Source: Nyssa sinensis
Taxonomy: Eukaryota > Streptophyta > Magnoliopsida > Cornales > Nyssaceae
NCBI GenBank assembly: GCA_008638375.1
Contig: CM018032.1
Span: 10,007,501-10,071,500 of the forward strand
Direction of reading: 5' to 3'
Length of the DNA stretch: 64,000 bases
A program made the position numbers and the translations under genes. The notes beneath the pieces were generated by a model. That model did no database searches. It was not told the origin of the DNA and saw nothing but the letters and a program-made list of their open reading frames with translations. Positions 1 through 11,662 of the stretch are shown here, in pieces; position 1 is the first letter of the stretch, and the number at the start of each line of letters is the position of its first letter.

Positions 1-439
1 GAAGATAAAAAAAATCGGAGAGTTGGTGCTTTACTGAACATTTCTTCTTCATGGAGCATGTCTCGGCACATCAATTGTAGCACATTGCACATTTTGTTGA
101 TAGTTTTTTGGTCTCATCAGTAGTTACTGTGAATATTGTGCTGGTGAATGCTACAAGGTACGCATGCCGCATTTTTTTTTTTTGGGGGTGGGGGTGGTTT
201 GGTATGCATTTTCTCTGCCTGTTTTCCACCTTGCATAGTCTCTGGGTTGAGAGCTCTATTGACCTGGCAAACTCGTGGATACTTTTAGGCTTCCCTCTTA
301 GCTGCCACATGGAAGAAGGTTAACTCACCAGGATCTCTTTGCTGGGCTAACCTGTCTAGAAAAACTAGTGTACCTTTTGATTGTTTAGGTGCACAACATA
401 TCTCCATAAATTACGATGCGAGGACACAGCCTTTCAAGA

Positions 440-475
<36 letters not shown>

Positions 476-700
476 CTAAATTCAAAAAATACATTAAGAC
501 AGGAGAATTAATACTAAAACTTGCAGATGATAAAAAATTGGGGAGTTGGTGGTTTAGTGGACAATTCTTCTTCTTGGAGCATGTCTAGGCACATCAATTG
601 TGGCACATTTTTTTTATAGTTTTTTTGGTGTCATCAGTAGTTACTGGGAGTATGTTGCTGGTGCATGCTGCGAGGTACTCGTGTTATCATAGCATGCTTT
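1..700. repeat. Direct repeat of about 170 bp, two copies 526 bp apart
   Basis: The stretch 1-165 and the stretch from about 527 to 695 are clearly related. Both hold a run like 'gagcatgtct' followed by 'ggcacatcaattgt' and then 'catcagtagttactg'. The copies differ by scattered substitutions and by loss of a short piece in the second. This lies upstream of the first visible exon of the unidentified gene, probably inside one of its introns. The gap between copies holds a (TA)n microsatellite at about 444-471. No coding potential is evident. Confidence 0.7.
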
Positions 701-848
701 GTCTCTGTTTTGCTTGTTAGATTCACTTAATGCCCCAATCAACTTTCTTTGTGGCATAGTTTCTATCTATGGTAGTTATTGTTTCTAAATTTAAGCTGTG
801 TTGTTTATTATCAAGTTTTTGGATGTCCACCTCCCTATTTGAGTGCAG

Positions 849-2850
849 ATACACAGTTGAGAAAATCCCACTCTATGATTCCGCAGAAGATGAACCTTCA
901 TTGAAGCTCCCCAAAAGTTCAAGCTCCTTTAAATCTGAATTCATAGCCAGTGGAAATGGTGATTACTCTGTAATAATGGATGCAAGTGTGCAATCTGAAC
1001 CTCAGTTGGAGTCCACTGCCCTCGTTATTGAGCCACTTTATTCAGTTCCAGTGGAAGGTGTGTCAACTAGTACAGTGAAAACTGACGCAAGTGAAGAGAC
1101 AAATGTGTATTCACAAGATGCTCAACAGGCCTTTCCACATAAGGATGCAATGATATCTCGCATCCAAAGTAATAGTGCATGTCGGAATTTTCACATTGGA
1201 TCAGGCTCTGTTCCAAAGAAAAGATCACAACATATCCCTAACAGAAAGGCAAAACATCCAGGCCGAAAGCAAGTTGATGGAAAACATGTTGCTCAACTAT
1301 TTGCATCGAAGGAAGCACAAGAGGAAGTCATGAAATATGAGGTACAAGCTGCGCTCTATGATTTCAGATTTGTCTGCAGACTCTACTTTTCTAGGCTTTT
1401 TTTTTTCTTGATCAGCCTACTTTTCCTAGCTTTAAGTTCATTACAGCTCCCCTACCTTCCCAGTAAGTAGGTATGTTATCTTTTTCATTAGTTCAGTGTC
1501 CAGTGAGGCTCACATGTTTGTGGGTAGGCTTGGTAACTTTAGGTTGAGCCAGGTAAGGGTGTTGGCACTGGCATACATTTTTGCACAAGGGTGCTTGTCA
1601 ATTATAGGGGGCACTAACTTGGTCAGTCCCACATTTGATGCATGGGTGGCCCTTCTGAGTGTGAAGGCAACATTTTCCCAAATTTTGTTATTTTCTAGAT
1701 TAAGGGCACATTGGCATTTCAGATCATCATCTAATATCCTGCACAACCAATTTTTTTAATTAAATTTTTTCCTGGTGTAATATCCACTGTAGTTTTATCT
1801 CCTATAGGAGAGGATCTTTTTGGGAAGTTTGTGACAATGAGTCCTTCTTTGGTGAAGAATTATTAGGAAGATATTTGTCGCAGATGCCATGTATGATATG
1901 GTGGCACAATTGGGAAGAATACTTTCCCTAAATCATGACCAGTCTACAACTCTACATTTTTTGATCAAAGCCTTTTGGGTTTTCCATACTGTTGATGATG
2001 CATTGTGCTATGTAATTAGGTCAGGGTTAGTAATTTACCCATTCTGAAATTTCACTAATTCTTTTTCCTCCGAGTGTATTTTCCATGAAAAAATTCTTGC
2101 CAGTGGTAAGGATGCTTTCATCCCTTCCCTACAGGTTAACACACAAATCCTGGTTTATTATGGTCCACTTTTTGCTCTCTACGAGGGTCTAGGATGTGTT
2201 TGGCTCCATCGAAAAGCAGATCCTGGGAAATGGTATCCAATTTTGAGACAGCGAAGGCAATATGTTGTTGTAAAGATATCCTGTATTTCTCTAATTTTTT
2301 ATTATTAAAAAAACATTTGATTTCTTTGGGGACATTCCATTTCCAGAAAACACTCTAGCTATACACGCCTCATTCATCTCAGTTCATGCATCATATAGTT
2401 ACTAATTTTGCAGAATCGTTATGACAACAGTACTGGACAGTCATAAAAAAAACTCTTCTTTTCTATTTATTTTCTATCCAACATCATTCTTACTTGGTTT
2501 CAGTGATATACTTTGTTCATTTTCTTAAGGCTTTATCTTATTCTTGTTTGCCTTGATTAAAAATTTTAAACATTATGTAGGAAATAAAAAACCAAGCCAC
2601 CACAAAGCTCGATTCCATATACAATGAAATACGTCCTGCCATTGAAGAGCATGAGAGGGACAGCCAAGACAGCGTACCTACCAGTGTCGCAGAGAAGTGG
2701 ATAGAAGCCAATTGCTCTAAAATGAAAGCAGAGTTCGACCTTTATTTTTCTATTGTCAAGAATGCTCTCTGCACTCCCCAAAGACAATCTGGTGAAACAA
2801 AACCTTCAGGAGGAGACAATGAGAATGAAATCAAGCCTGAGACAAATTAG
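849..2850 (+). CDS. Unidentified plant gene, last two exons (5' part lies left of the window)
   Basis: Two coding segments join cleanly. The first starts after a TGCAG acceptor at 849 and runs to 1341, where GAG is followed by a GTACAA donor. The second starts after a TATGTAG acceptor at 2581 and ends with TAG at 2848-2850. The join is phase 0 on both sides and the intron is 1239 bp. The first segment is Ser-rich and hydrophilic with a basic patch (PKKRSQH, then NRKAKHPGRKQ) that could be a nuclear localisation signal. The last exon gives 89 residues rich in Lys, Glu and Asp that look helical (KLDSIYNEIRPAIEEHERD, later FDLYFSIVKNAL). I do not recognise the family and assign no function. A near-copy of the last exon sits at 28077-28346. 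Extra exons inside the intron cannot be excluded. Confidence 0.6.
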
Positions 2851-3594
2851 TTTTTCTCAATCATGCATGTTTCTTTTTTTTATTTTGCCAAAAAAAGATT
2901 TTCATTATTTTTAAAATTTCAACTTTTCTGAAGGATCCTGGTATTAAAAACACTTGGGTGATCCTACAACCGAACTTGATTGAAGATTTTGGGCACCTAA
3001 ATGGTTTTTCATAATTGAATGTTTAATTGACTTCTGTTTATTTTATACTCTTCCTGTTTGTAGACAGCATGCATTTTTGCTGCGTTTCGCACTGCTGAAC
3101 CTAAATGCATGGTGCAGAATAATCATGCATATGAGCTTCAGATGCAAAGCATTTGAGTTTTTAAGAATCACAATTGGCCACTTGCTGTGTATGGCTTGCC
3201 ACCATTACAGGATGTATTAAACCATGTTTTTTTTGGGTATTTTCTCTTTGAAGATTGGACTTCTGTTTCAACATAGCAGGGAGAAAACAGGTTCATTGCC
3301 AATATGAATTGGAACTGTATATTGTGCGCACTACTGGGGTAAGTAATTGCATCAATCTTCAAGTGATTTGCAAGTTGCTTATCAAGTTTTGAAGCTTCAA
3401 GATATATTCTCAGTACGGATTTCTGTCATCAATCGTCATTTGTTAGTTAATATGATCTGATCTACAGGTTATTGGTATCATCTGCTGCACCAGGAACATG
3501 TTGTTAACATCAATTCCAAGTATGAATTCCATATTCATGTCTTCTAACTGGCACTTTGGTTTTGGGATGATATATCTATATATATATATATATA

Positions 3595-3630
<36 letters not shown>

Positions 3631-5098
3631 CAGCGTGGGTCCGCTATTTTGTTCAGCCAACCTATTTTCATTCATTTCTTTCTCGTTTCCCTAATCTCAA
3701 GGATTTTGGTGGCAAATTTATTATCATCATGGTTTAAATTATCACATATCGGTATGATATATATAACCAAAATAATATTTCAATGATTTGATTGGAATAT
3801 ATGTATTGTAATATTTCACGTAATACATGTATGGTAATATTCCATCACTTTTAGAAAGTTATTTCACATGACAATAATTATTAAAAATAGAAATACAGTT
3901 GTTATTTTATACACTCAACTATTTTGATTATTATTATTTTTAAATTTTAAATAAAAATTAGTCAAAAAATCTTGTTTTACTTATTTAGTATAAGTTTACT
4001 TCTTAATATAAAAAAATAAAATAAAACAATGACTGAAATTAAAAAAAAAAAAAGAGGAAAAAGTCTTTTATGAGATGTAAAGCATACTTGTCAAATTGAG
4101 TTTACTTATCTATTGTTGTTTGAAAACTCGAAGGTCCAAGATTCATCAACTTTTGTGTTACGAGATTTTTTACATAATTACGAATGTGGTAAAGTCTTCT
4201 TTGTTGATAGAGCGACTACCCGAGTCTTTTATAAATGCTTTACAATTTAGATTCGAGGATTTATAATAACCCAAAAAAGAAAAAACAAGGAGAGTGTTTT
4301 CTTGTGTCGTATAACATATATATTGATTATCAAAATCTTTTGTGAATGTTTCACTATTCAAAAGAGAAAACTAGAAGGGAAGAGAATTTTCTGATGTTGT
4401 ACAAGTTTTAACACGATCATGATCTCTTTTAACACTACATAAGTTGGAGAAAAAATTTTTATAGTACAACTCATCTCTAACTAGATAGAATAAAACCCAA
4501 ATTTATCTCCGCTCTCAATTGAATCCATATAGATACACTACGGACTGTAGAATTGAGAAAAAATTAGACCCAAATTCTATGAATATATACAAGAACATGC
4601 ATTATCATTGTGATTTCCATATTAAGGTTAACTTTCTCTTATTGCGCTTTTGTGCATTTAAAAAATAATAATTTTAAGTTACATTTTTTCTTTTGTACAT
4701 ATAAAAATAATTTTTAAACGTATAATTATATTGAACTCTTTCAAATATATCTGATAATTACGAAGACTTTCATTATATTTTATAAAATTACATTAACTTT
4801 TCTTATTAATGTTATTTTCTAACGAACGTGAATAGATTTAATAAAAAAAAGGGACTTGCCCTTCATGTTGACCTAAGAACAATCAACTAAAAACAAAACC
4901 AAAATTAAATGTCATCTCCTTGAATTTGTTTTGGAAGAAAAAAATTCTAAATACTATGTATATGTATATGTGCAGAGATTGAAACGTGTGTATGAGAGAA
5001 ATTATCTTTCTATGTCGAGTATGCCAATTGTCTTATTCCGTCTTATTCCGAACTAGTCTTTGAGAATATATAATTGTAATGGTTGCTTTCCTGGAAAC
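2851..5098. other. Intergenic DNA shared by both duplication units
   Basis: No gene is recognised. The stretch is AT-rich and its matches are in unit B at about 29060-29770 and 32240-33550. It holds a compound microsatellite, (TA)n then (TG)n, at about 3570-3628. Short open frames across that microsatellite are repeat translation. The right edge, GAAAC at 5094-5098, is the target site of the gypsy element. Confidence 0.6.
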
Positions 5099-5458
5099 TG
5101 TTACACGCCCAAGAAGAATTAAGTGAAGTGGGGTTACGTAAGCTAGGGAATTATTTTATTTGTTAAAGGGTATTTTCGGTTATGTATGTTTTTTTAATTC
5201 AGTTGTGTTTAGACTAGGTCAATAGGCTGTTCTGTAGTGGGTAATGATACTTACGTGGGTTGATCTGCACTAGTTCATGTGAAGTGGGTCAGTTATTTCC
5301 TATTTTTCTGTAATTCTGTAAATGCCTATTAAAGGCCAGAGAATCATGAATGAGGGGCATCATCTTTTGCATCTCAATTGTGCCGTGTGCATCTGTGGAG
5401 GTTTCCTGGCTCCTCAAATTGCTAGAATTCATCTATATTAATTTTCTGGGTTATAACA
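5099..5458 (+). repeat. 5' LTR of the gypsy element
   Basis: 360 bp, starting TGTTACACGC and ending TTATAACA. It matches the 3' LTR at about 354 of 360 positions. The LTR presumably carries the promoter and polyadenylation signals; no TATA box stood out to me. Confidence 0.95.
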
Positions 5459-5459
5459 A

Positions 5460-5478
5460 GTTGGTATCAGAGCCGCGT
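5460..5478 (+). other. Primer-binding site, initiator-Met tRNA type
   Basis: TGGTATCAGAGC follows one or two bases after the 5' LTR. It is complementary to the 3' end of plant initiator methionine tRNA, the usual primer for this class. The site recurs in the small LTR elements at 21187-22041 and at 54434. Confidence 0.9.
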
Positions 5479-5487
5479 TCCTGCGAC

Positions 5488-8400
5488 ATGGCTGAGGGAA
5501 CACGACTATCACAATTATCTGAAACAGTAAACAATTTACAAGGGGTAACCACTGCCCTGAAGGAGGAACAATCTAGGCATGGAATGCTAATAGAAGGCGT
5601 GCTGCAGCAACTCAACAATTTGGCATCAAGCTATGATAGCTTGGTACAAATCACAACTAATCTCAGCCCAGGGGAAGGGACTTCTAACAGTGTCAAAGTA
5701 AATGCTAATCCTCTGTTTGATGGACGCGGAGGAATTCAAGCTCGATCTCTTCGGTTGGATTTTCCTCGCTTTGATGGGGGAGATCCCAGCGAATGGATCT
5801 TGAAGGCGCAGCAGTTCTTTAATTATTTTGAGACTCCGGAGGACCACAAGCTGGAAATTGCTTCCTTTCACATGGAAGGGAAGGCGCTGACTTGGTACTA
5901 TTGGCTGAAAGAATCAAGTCCAGTGACAAAATGGGGTGACTTCGTGGAGGCTCTCCGCACCAGATTCGGGCCTTCAGCATACGAGGATCCAGTGGGTGCA
6001 TTCACCAAATTGAGGCAGACCGGGAGTGTAGAGGATTACCAAACAGCTTTTGAAATCCTGTCCAACAAAATAAGTGGGGTAAGTGAAGAATTTCGTATAA
6101 GTACTTTTCTAAGTGGTTTAAAAGATGAATTGCGAATTATTGTTACCATGTTCAAACCAAATACTCTTGCTGCTGCTTTTGGTTTGGCTCGGCTACAAGA
6201 AGAAGAAGTGACCAGAAAACAGTACCCTTACCGAAACACTCAAGCCCAAAATAGCCCATATACACCCTCATCCAAACCCAATCCTCTCAGATTACCTGGA
6301 CAAAATCCCATACCCAGATTACCAGCCCCAAATCCAGTACTTAGACTTCCAGCCCCCCAAAACCCGAGACCTAACCCCCCATTCCAGAGAAGAAACCCAT
6401 ATCCCATAAAGCGTATAAGTCCCAACCAAATGCAAGAAAGAAGAGAAAAAGGTCTATGCTATTTTTGTGATGAAAAGTACCATCAAGGACACAAATGCAG
6501 CAAGCCCAAACTATACTTACTAGAAGGAATGGAATTTGAAGGGGAGGGAGAAGAAGAATTGGAAGAAGAAGAGACCTTTAAACAACCTGATACAGAGATT
6601 ATACCTGCAGTCCAGCAAGCTGAAATGTTGGGCATATCCTTACATGCCATTGCAGGGGCACCTTCTCCCAAAACCATGAGGTTGGTTGGGAAAATTGGTA
6701 CATGTTCAGTTATTGTTCTCATTGATATTGGTAGTACACATAGTTTCATTGATGTGAATGTAGCAAGAAGGGCAAAACTACCAGTGGAGGAAGGCCACTT
6801 GGTAGTCCAAGTTGCTAATGGAGACACCCTTCCTTGCTTTGGTTGTTGTAAGGCAGTTCTTTTAAAGATGCAAAGCTGTAACATTTTGGCCAATCTGTTC
6901 TTATTAACCCTAGGAGGGTGTGATGTTGTGTTAGGGGTAGATTGGTTAAGAAGTTTGGGGACTATTCAATGGAACTTTGCTGATTTAAGTATGAGTTTCC
7001 TTGTGGAAGTAGAGAATTTATGTCTGCAGGGCTTGCGGTTACCTGAGAAGGCCATAGAGGAAGAACATAGTTTGAGCAAGGCTGCCCTTGTAGAAGGAAG
7101 AGGAATATGGCTGCAGTTAATGGAGATCAGTGACAGTCCGGGAGGAGCACCAGTAGAGCCGGCCATACAAGCTGTTTTGAATAAATTCGAAACAGTGTTT
7201 GCTGAACCCAATGGACTCCCACCTCCTAGGAGTCACGACCACCAGATCCAACTCCAAGAAACAGCTAAGCCGACATGTGTTAGGCCCTATCGATACCCCT
7301 ATTATCAAAAAGAAGAAATTGAGAAGCTGGTCAGGGAAATGTTAAAGGCTGGGATCATTCAACCAAGTCAAAGCCCATACTCTTCACCAGTTCTCTTGGT
7401 GAGGAAGGCGGATGGGAGTTGGCGCATGTGCATTGATTATCGAGCTCTCAACAAAGATACCATCAAAGATAAGTTTCCCATTCCTAATATAGATGAGTTA
7501 TTTGATGAGCTTAATGGTGCTGAGTTGTTTTCTAAACTTGACTTGCGATCGGGTTACCATCAAATCAGGATGAAGCCTGAAGATGTGCCCAAAACTGCCT
7601 TTCGTACACATGAGGGGCATTATGAGTTTTTAGTGATGCCCTTTGGGCTCACTAATGCTCCATCAACCTTTCAAGGATTGATGAATGAGATATTCAGGCC
7701 ATATCTTAGGAAATTTGTGCTAGTTTTTTTTGATGACATACTTGTGTACAGTAAATCTGTTGAAGAACATGTAAGGCATTTAAAAGCTGTCTTAGAAGTT
7801 TTGAGACAACACCAGCTGTATGCTAAGGCGTCAAAATGTGTTTTTGGCTGTCGGGAAGTGGAGTATTTGGGCCATGTTATCTCTAAAGAGGGAGTCAAAG
7901 CAGATACATTAAAAATTTCAGCCATGATGGAGTGGCCTGAACCTAAGAACCCTAAGGCTTTAAGGGGATTTTTGGGTTTAACAGGTTATTACAGAAAGTT
8001 TGTAAAGGGATATGGAAGTATTGCAGCCCCTCTAACTGCTTTACTCAAGAAAAATTCCTTTAAGTGGAGTGAGGAGGCCAGCCAAGCATTTGCAGCATTA
8101 AAGACAGCTATGGTGACCCCTCCTGTTCTAGCCTTGCCAGATTTTTCCAAGATATTCGTGATAGAATGTGATGCTTCTGGAAATGCTCTAGGAGCTGTGT
8201 TAATGCAGGAAGGGAGGCCTCTAGCTTATTTAAGCCAAGCATTAAAAGGTAAAAATTTGTTCTTATCCACTTATGAGAAAGAATTTTTGGCTCTTGTGTT
8301 GGCAATTCAAAAATGGAGGCATTATCTGCTGGGGCATAGGTTTAAGGTAAGGACTGACCAGCAAGCGTTGAAGCACCTTTTGGAGCAAAAGGTTGGAACC

Positions 8401-10020
8401 CCTTTTCAACAAAAGTGGATAACAAAGCTGTTAGGCTTTGATTTTAGCGCGGAATATCGTAGTGGCAAAGGAAATAAGGCAGCAGATGCTCTCTCCCGAT
8501 TACCAGACCAGGGGAACAGTTCAGACTCGGAGGTAACCATGACCAATTATGGAGAAGCCAAGGCCATCAGCATGGTTACTGTTAATTGGTGGGAAGGGCT
8601 CCATCAAGTGTACCACCAAGATCCCCAGTTGCAGCAATTACTCAACCACTACCATCAAGGTGATCTTGATCCCTTCAAGTACCAGCTTAGAGGAGGGTTC
8701 TTATTCTACAAAGGGAGGCTACACTTGGGAACCCTAAAGGTGCACCAGGAGCAAGTCATGCAGCAATTCCATAGCAGCCCCATGGGAGGGCATACTGGTT
8801 CACAGAAGACTCACTCCAGGCTCAAGAGAGAATTCTTTTGGCATGGTATGAGAAAGGACATCAGAAAATTCATTAGAGAATGCGAGGTATGCCAAAGAAA
8901 CAAAACAGAGAACCTCAAACCAGTTGGGGCTTTGCAGCCTTTGCCAATACCAAGTAAAGTATGGGTGGATATTAGTATGGATTTCATTGAAGGGTTGCCT
9001 CTGTCCAAGGGATACAGTGTAATCATGGTGATAGTAGACAGGCTCAGCAAGTACAGTCATTTCATACCAATGGCACATCCATATACAGCAGTAACAGTAG
9101 CAAAAGCATTCATGGACAACATATTCAAATTACACGGCATACCACAGAGCATAGTCAGTGATCGAGATGCAATATTCACAAGCAACTTTTGGAAAGAAAT
9201 CTTCCATCTAAGTGGAACCAAGCTGCTAATGAGCTCGGCATATCACCCTCAAACGGACGGGCAGACAGAGGTAATGAACAAATGGTTAGAAGGGTACCTC
9301 AGGTGCTTTACCAGTGATAGACCCAAAGATTGGGCCAGTTGGCTAGCTTTAGCCGAGTGGACATACAATACCTCAGAGCACTCCTCCACAGGATTTACTC
9401 CCTTTGAGATGGTATACGGACAAGAGCCACCACGACTCCTCCCATATGAGCCCGGGACCACGGCTGTACAAGCAGTTGAAGACGAAATGAGAAGCCGAGA
9501 TTTCATCCTTACTTTGGCACGAGAGAACCTGCAAGAAGCTCAAACAAGAATGAAGTTATACGCAGATAAAAAGAGAACAGAGAGGGAATATAACGTGGGG
9601 GATTGGGTCTATTTGAGGTTAAGACCTTATAGATAGATGACGGTCGCGATGAGGAAAAGCTTGAAGCTTTTTCCAAGGTATTTTGGGCCCTTCCAGATCA
9701 TTCAAAAAATTGGGAAAGTTGCATACAAGCTTGATCTACCTAAGGAATCTAAGATTTACCCAGTATTCCATATCTCCTGCCTTAAGAAGAAAATTGGAAC
9801 CCAGGTAAACCCTAACCCTAGACTGCCGACAGTGATGGAAAACGGCACAATGGCCCCTGAACCAGAGAAAATACTAGAAAGAAGGCTCAAGAAAAAAGGA
9901 AATCGCGCAGGAATTGATTTCTTGATTCAATGGAAAGGAGCTAACAAGGAGGATGCCACCTGGGTTGATGCAGAGGAGCTGCGCAGGACATATCCCGAAC
10001 TCGTGGGCGAGTTCTTCTGA
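5488..10020 (+). pseudogene. Gypsy gag-pol polyprotein, interrupted by one stop codon
   Basis: The best start is ATG 5488 just after the primer site; an upstream in-frame ATG at 5350 lies inside the LTR. Order: gag with a CX2CX4HX4C zinc knuckle ([14 protein letters not shown], about 6460-6500); aspartic protease at about 6660-6960; reverse transcriptase with FFDD at about 7728-7740; RNase H ending in DALSRL near 8500; integrase with an HHCC finger (about 8785-8900) and the D,D,E motifs DFIEG, SDRDA and TDGQTE; then a chromodomain near 9880-10010. Two lesions are visible. An in-frame TAG at 9634-9636 cuts off the last 128 codons with the chromodomain. The protease motif reads D-I-G-S-T at 6724-6738 where the family has D-S/T-G. 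Apart from these the frame is open, so this copy is young but probably not autonomous. Confidence 0.9.
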
Positions 10021-10032
10021 AGGGGAAGGTTA

Positions 10033-10392
10033 TGTTACACGCCCAAGAAGAATTAAGTGAAGTGGGGTTACGTAAGCTAGGGAATTATTTTATTTGTTAA
10101 AGGGTATTTTCGGTTATGTATGTTTTTTTAATTCAGTTGTGTTTAGACTAGGTCAATAGGTTGTTCTGTAGTGGGTAATGATACTTACGTGGGTTGTTCT
10201 GCACTAGTTCATGTGAAGTGGGTCAGTTATTTCCTATTTTTCTGCAAGTTTGTAAATGCCTATTAAAGGCCAGAGAATCATGAATGAGGGGCATCATCTT
10301 TTGCATCTCAATTGTGCCGTGTGCATCTGTGGAGGTTTCCTGGCTCCTCAAATTGCCAGAATTCATCTATATTAATTTTCTGGGTTATAACA
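10033..10392 (+). repeat. 3' LTR of the gypsy element
   Basis: 360 bp, TGTTACACGC to TTATAACA, preceded by the purine tract at 10021-10029 and followed by the GAAAC target repeat at 10393-10397. Four of the roughly six differences from the 5' LTR fall in or near the stretch matching the 5' LTR sequence at about 5260-5325. Confidence 0.95.
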
Positions 10393-10617
10393 GAAACTTT
10401 CCAAAACGTGTTCCCAAAGCATGTCCAGGTTTTTATGGTTTGATGCTATGACTAAGAATGGTCCTAAAATCAAAGTTATTCCAAATAAAATTAAAGATAA
10501 ATTATACTGCTATTCCTAGAATTTCTGACTATTATCTTTTAATTCAAAATAAAATAAAGTAAAAATTATATTGATATTTTTAAAATTTCAAATAATTACA
10601 AATGTCATATCTATAAT

Positions 10618-11022
10618 GTTGCTTCAATGGTGGTTTTCTCTGTGATCAGCGGCGACAGTGGTGGAGTTTGGTGGCTGCTTCAATGTCCCTGTGGTGGTCG
10701 GTGATAGGCGTGAGTGGTGTTGAATGTGTCGGTGGTCATGGTGGTTATTGGTTGTATGGGTGTTGTGGCTGTGTAGGTGGTTATTGGTTGTGATGGTGGT
10801 TATAACTGACGGCGGCGATTGGAGAGCCATGGTGGTTGTGGGGTTTTCATGGAAGATATAGGAAATGTGGGAGTAGACGTGGCAGTGTAGGTGGAGGTGG
10901 CGGTGGTGTTTGACTGGTGATTGGTGTTGGGAGAAATTGTGGTGAACGGTGGTGGAGAATTTTCCAGAGGGAAAGAGTTGTCTAGGTGAATTGTGAGAAA
11001 AAGTGAGAGAGGATTATTTTAC
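10618..11022. other. G-rich (GTG/GGT) insertion present only in unit A
   Basis: About 400 bp of GTGG/GGTGG-rich sequence sits between segments that are almost adjacent in unit B (around 33790-33850, where an unrelated 60-bp linker is found). The minus strand would read His/Thr/Pro-rich, but this looks like low-complexity translation rather than a gene. No target duplication or terminal repeats are visible. A similar GGTGGTGG stretch lies at 50330-50430, next to the LINE remains. Confidence 0.5.
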
Positions 11023-11337
11023 AGAGAAATGTCAAATATATTAATATTTAATAATGAGTATAAGTGCCTATTTAACTATTCCGGCAACTCTCCCTGTTAG
11101 TCTATGTTAGTCTATCATTCTAAGAGCAACTCCAAGGAGAGTTGCATTTTGGGGTGTCAAATTACTTATTTACAATCTTAAATAGTGTTTTGATATTTTT
11201 AAATTATAAATCTGTTTCAATGACGGGTACTAAAATGGGGTGTCATTTTAATATTTTTTATTAAAAAATATAATTAAACTTAACGGTTATATTTGAACAG
11301 GCATAACGATTGCAATTTAACGGATATATTTTTATAG

Positions 11338-11440
11338 TAAAAATTTTAAATTTTAAATTTCAAATTTCAAATTTCAAATTTCAAATTTCAAATTTCAAAT
11401 TTCAAATTTCAAATTCAAATTCAAATTCAAATTTTAAATT
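11338..11440. repeat. (AAATTTC)n microsatellite in the transposon leader
   Basis: About ten near-perfect heptamers of AAATTTC run from about 11355 to 11410, grading into AAATTC hexamers and AAATTTT variants. They lie upstream of the transposase start, inside the PIF/Harbinger element. Confidence 0.85.
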
Positions 11441-11662
11441 TCAAAAATAAGTCCGTCGGAATTCAAATTTCAAAATTCAACCGTTGAAATTCAAATTTGA
11501 AAATTTAATCGCCAAAGTAAAAATTCAAAAAAGTAAAATTCGTCTATAAATATGATAATTTTTCTCATGTTTTCATCCATATATATTACATTCTCTCTAT
11601 AAATTCAATATCTCATTTCTCTTTGACAATTTATCCTTTCATATTTTCATTCATCAATCCAT

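Larger units (their letters stand above)
5099..10392 (+). mobile_element. Ty3/gypsy LTR retrotransposon, chromovirus (Reina-like by size)
   Basis: A complete 5294-bp element. It has two 360-bp LTRs (TG...CA), a primer-binding site directly after the 5' LTR, one long gag-pol frame, a purine-rich tract (AGGGGAAGG) before the 3' LTR, and a perfect 5-bp target duplication GAAAC at 5094-5098 and 10393-10397. The paralogous site in unit B (around 33550) is uninterrupted, which confirms the boundaries. The LTRs differ at about 6 of 360 positions, so insertion is fairly recent and later than the segmental duplication. Domain order PR-RT-RNase H-IN with a C-terminal chromodomain places it among chromoviruses. 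The small size and short LTRs suggest the Reina group, which is an inference from size. Confidence 0.95.

Noticed and set aside
3498..3786. Open frames rich in Tyr-Ile and Cys-Val
   Set aside because: They are translations of the (TA)n and (TG)n microsatellites. The same applies at 32733, 58467 and 62534.
5460..5478. tRNA-like TGGTATCAGAG sequences (also near 21475 and at 54434)
   Set aside because: They are primer-binding sites next to LTRs; no cloverleaf surrounds them.
5350..5487. Upstream start of the gypsy polyprotein
   Set aside because: This ATG lies inside the 5' LTR and before the primer-binding site; ATG 5488 fits the gag start.
11338..11440. CRISPR-like regular repeats
   Set aside because: The heptamers are contiguous with no spacers, and this is plant nuclear DNA.
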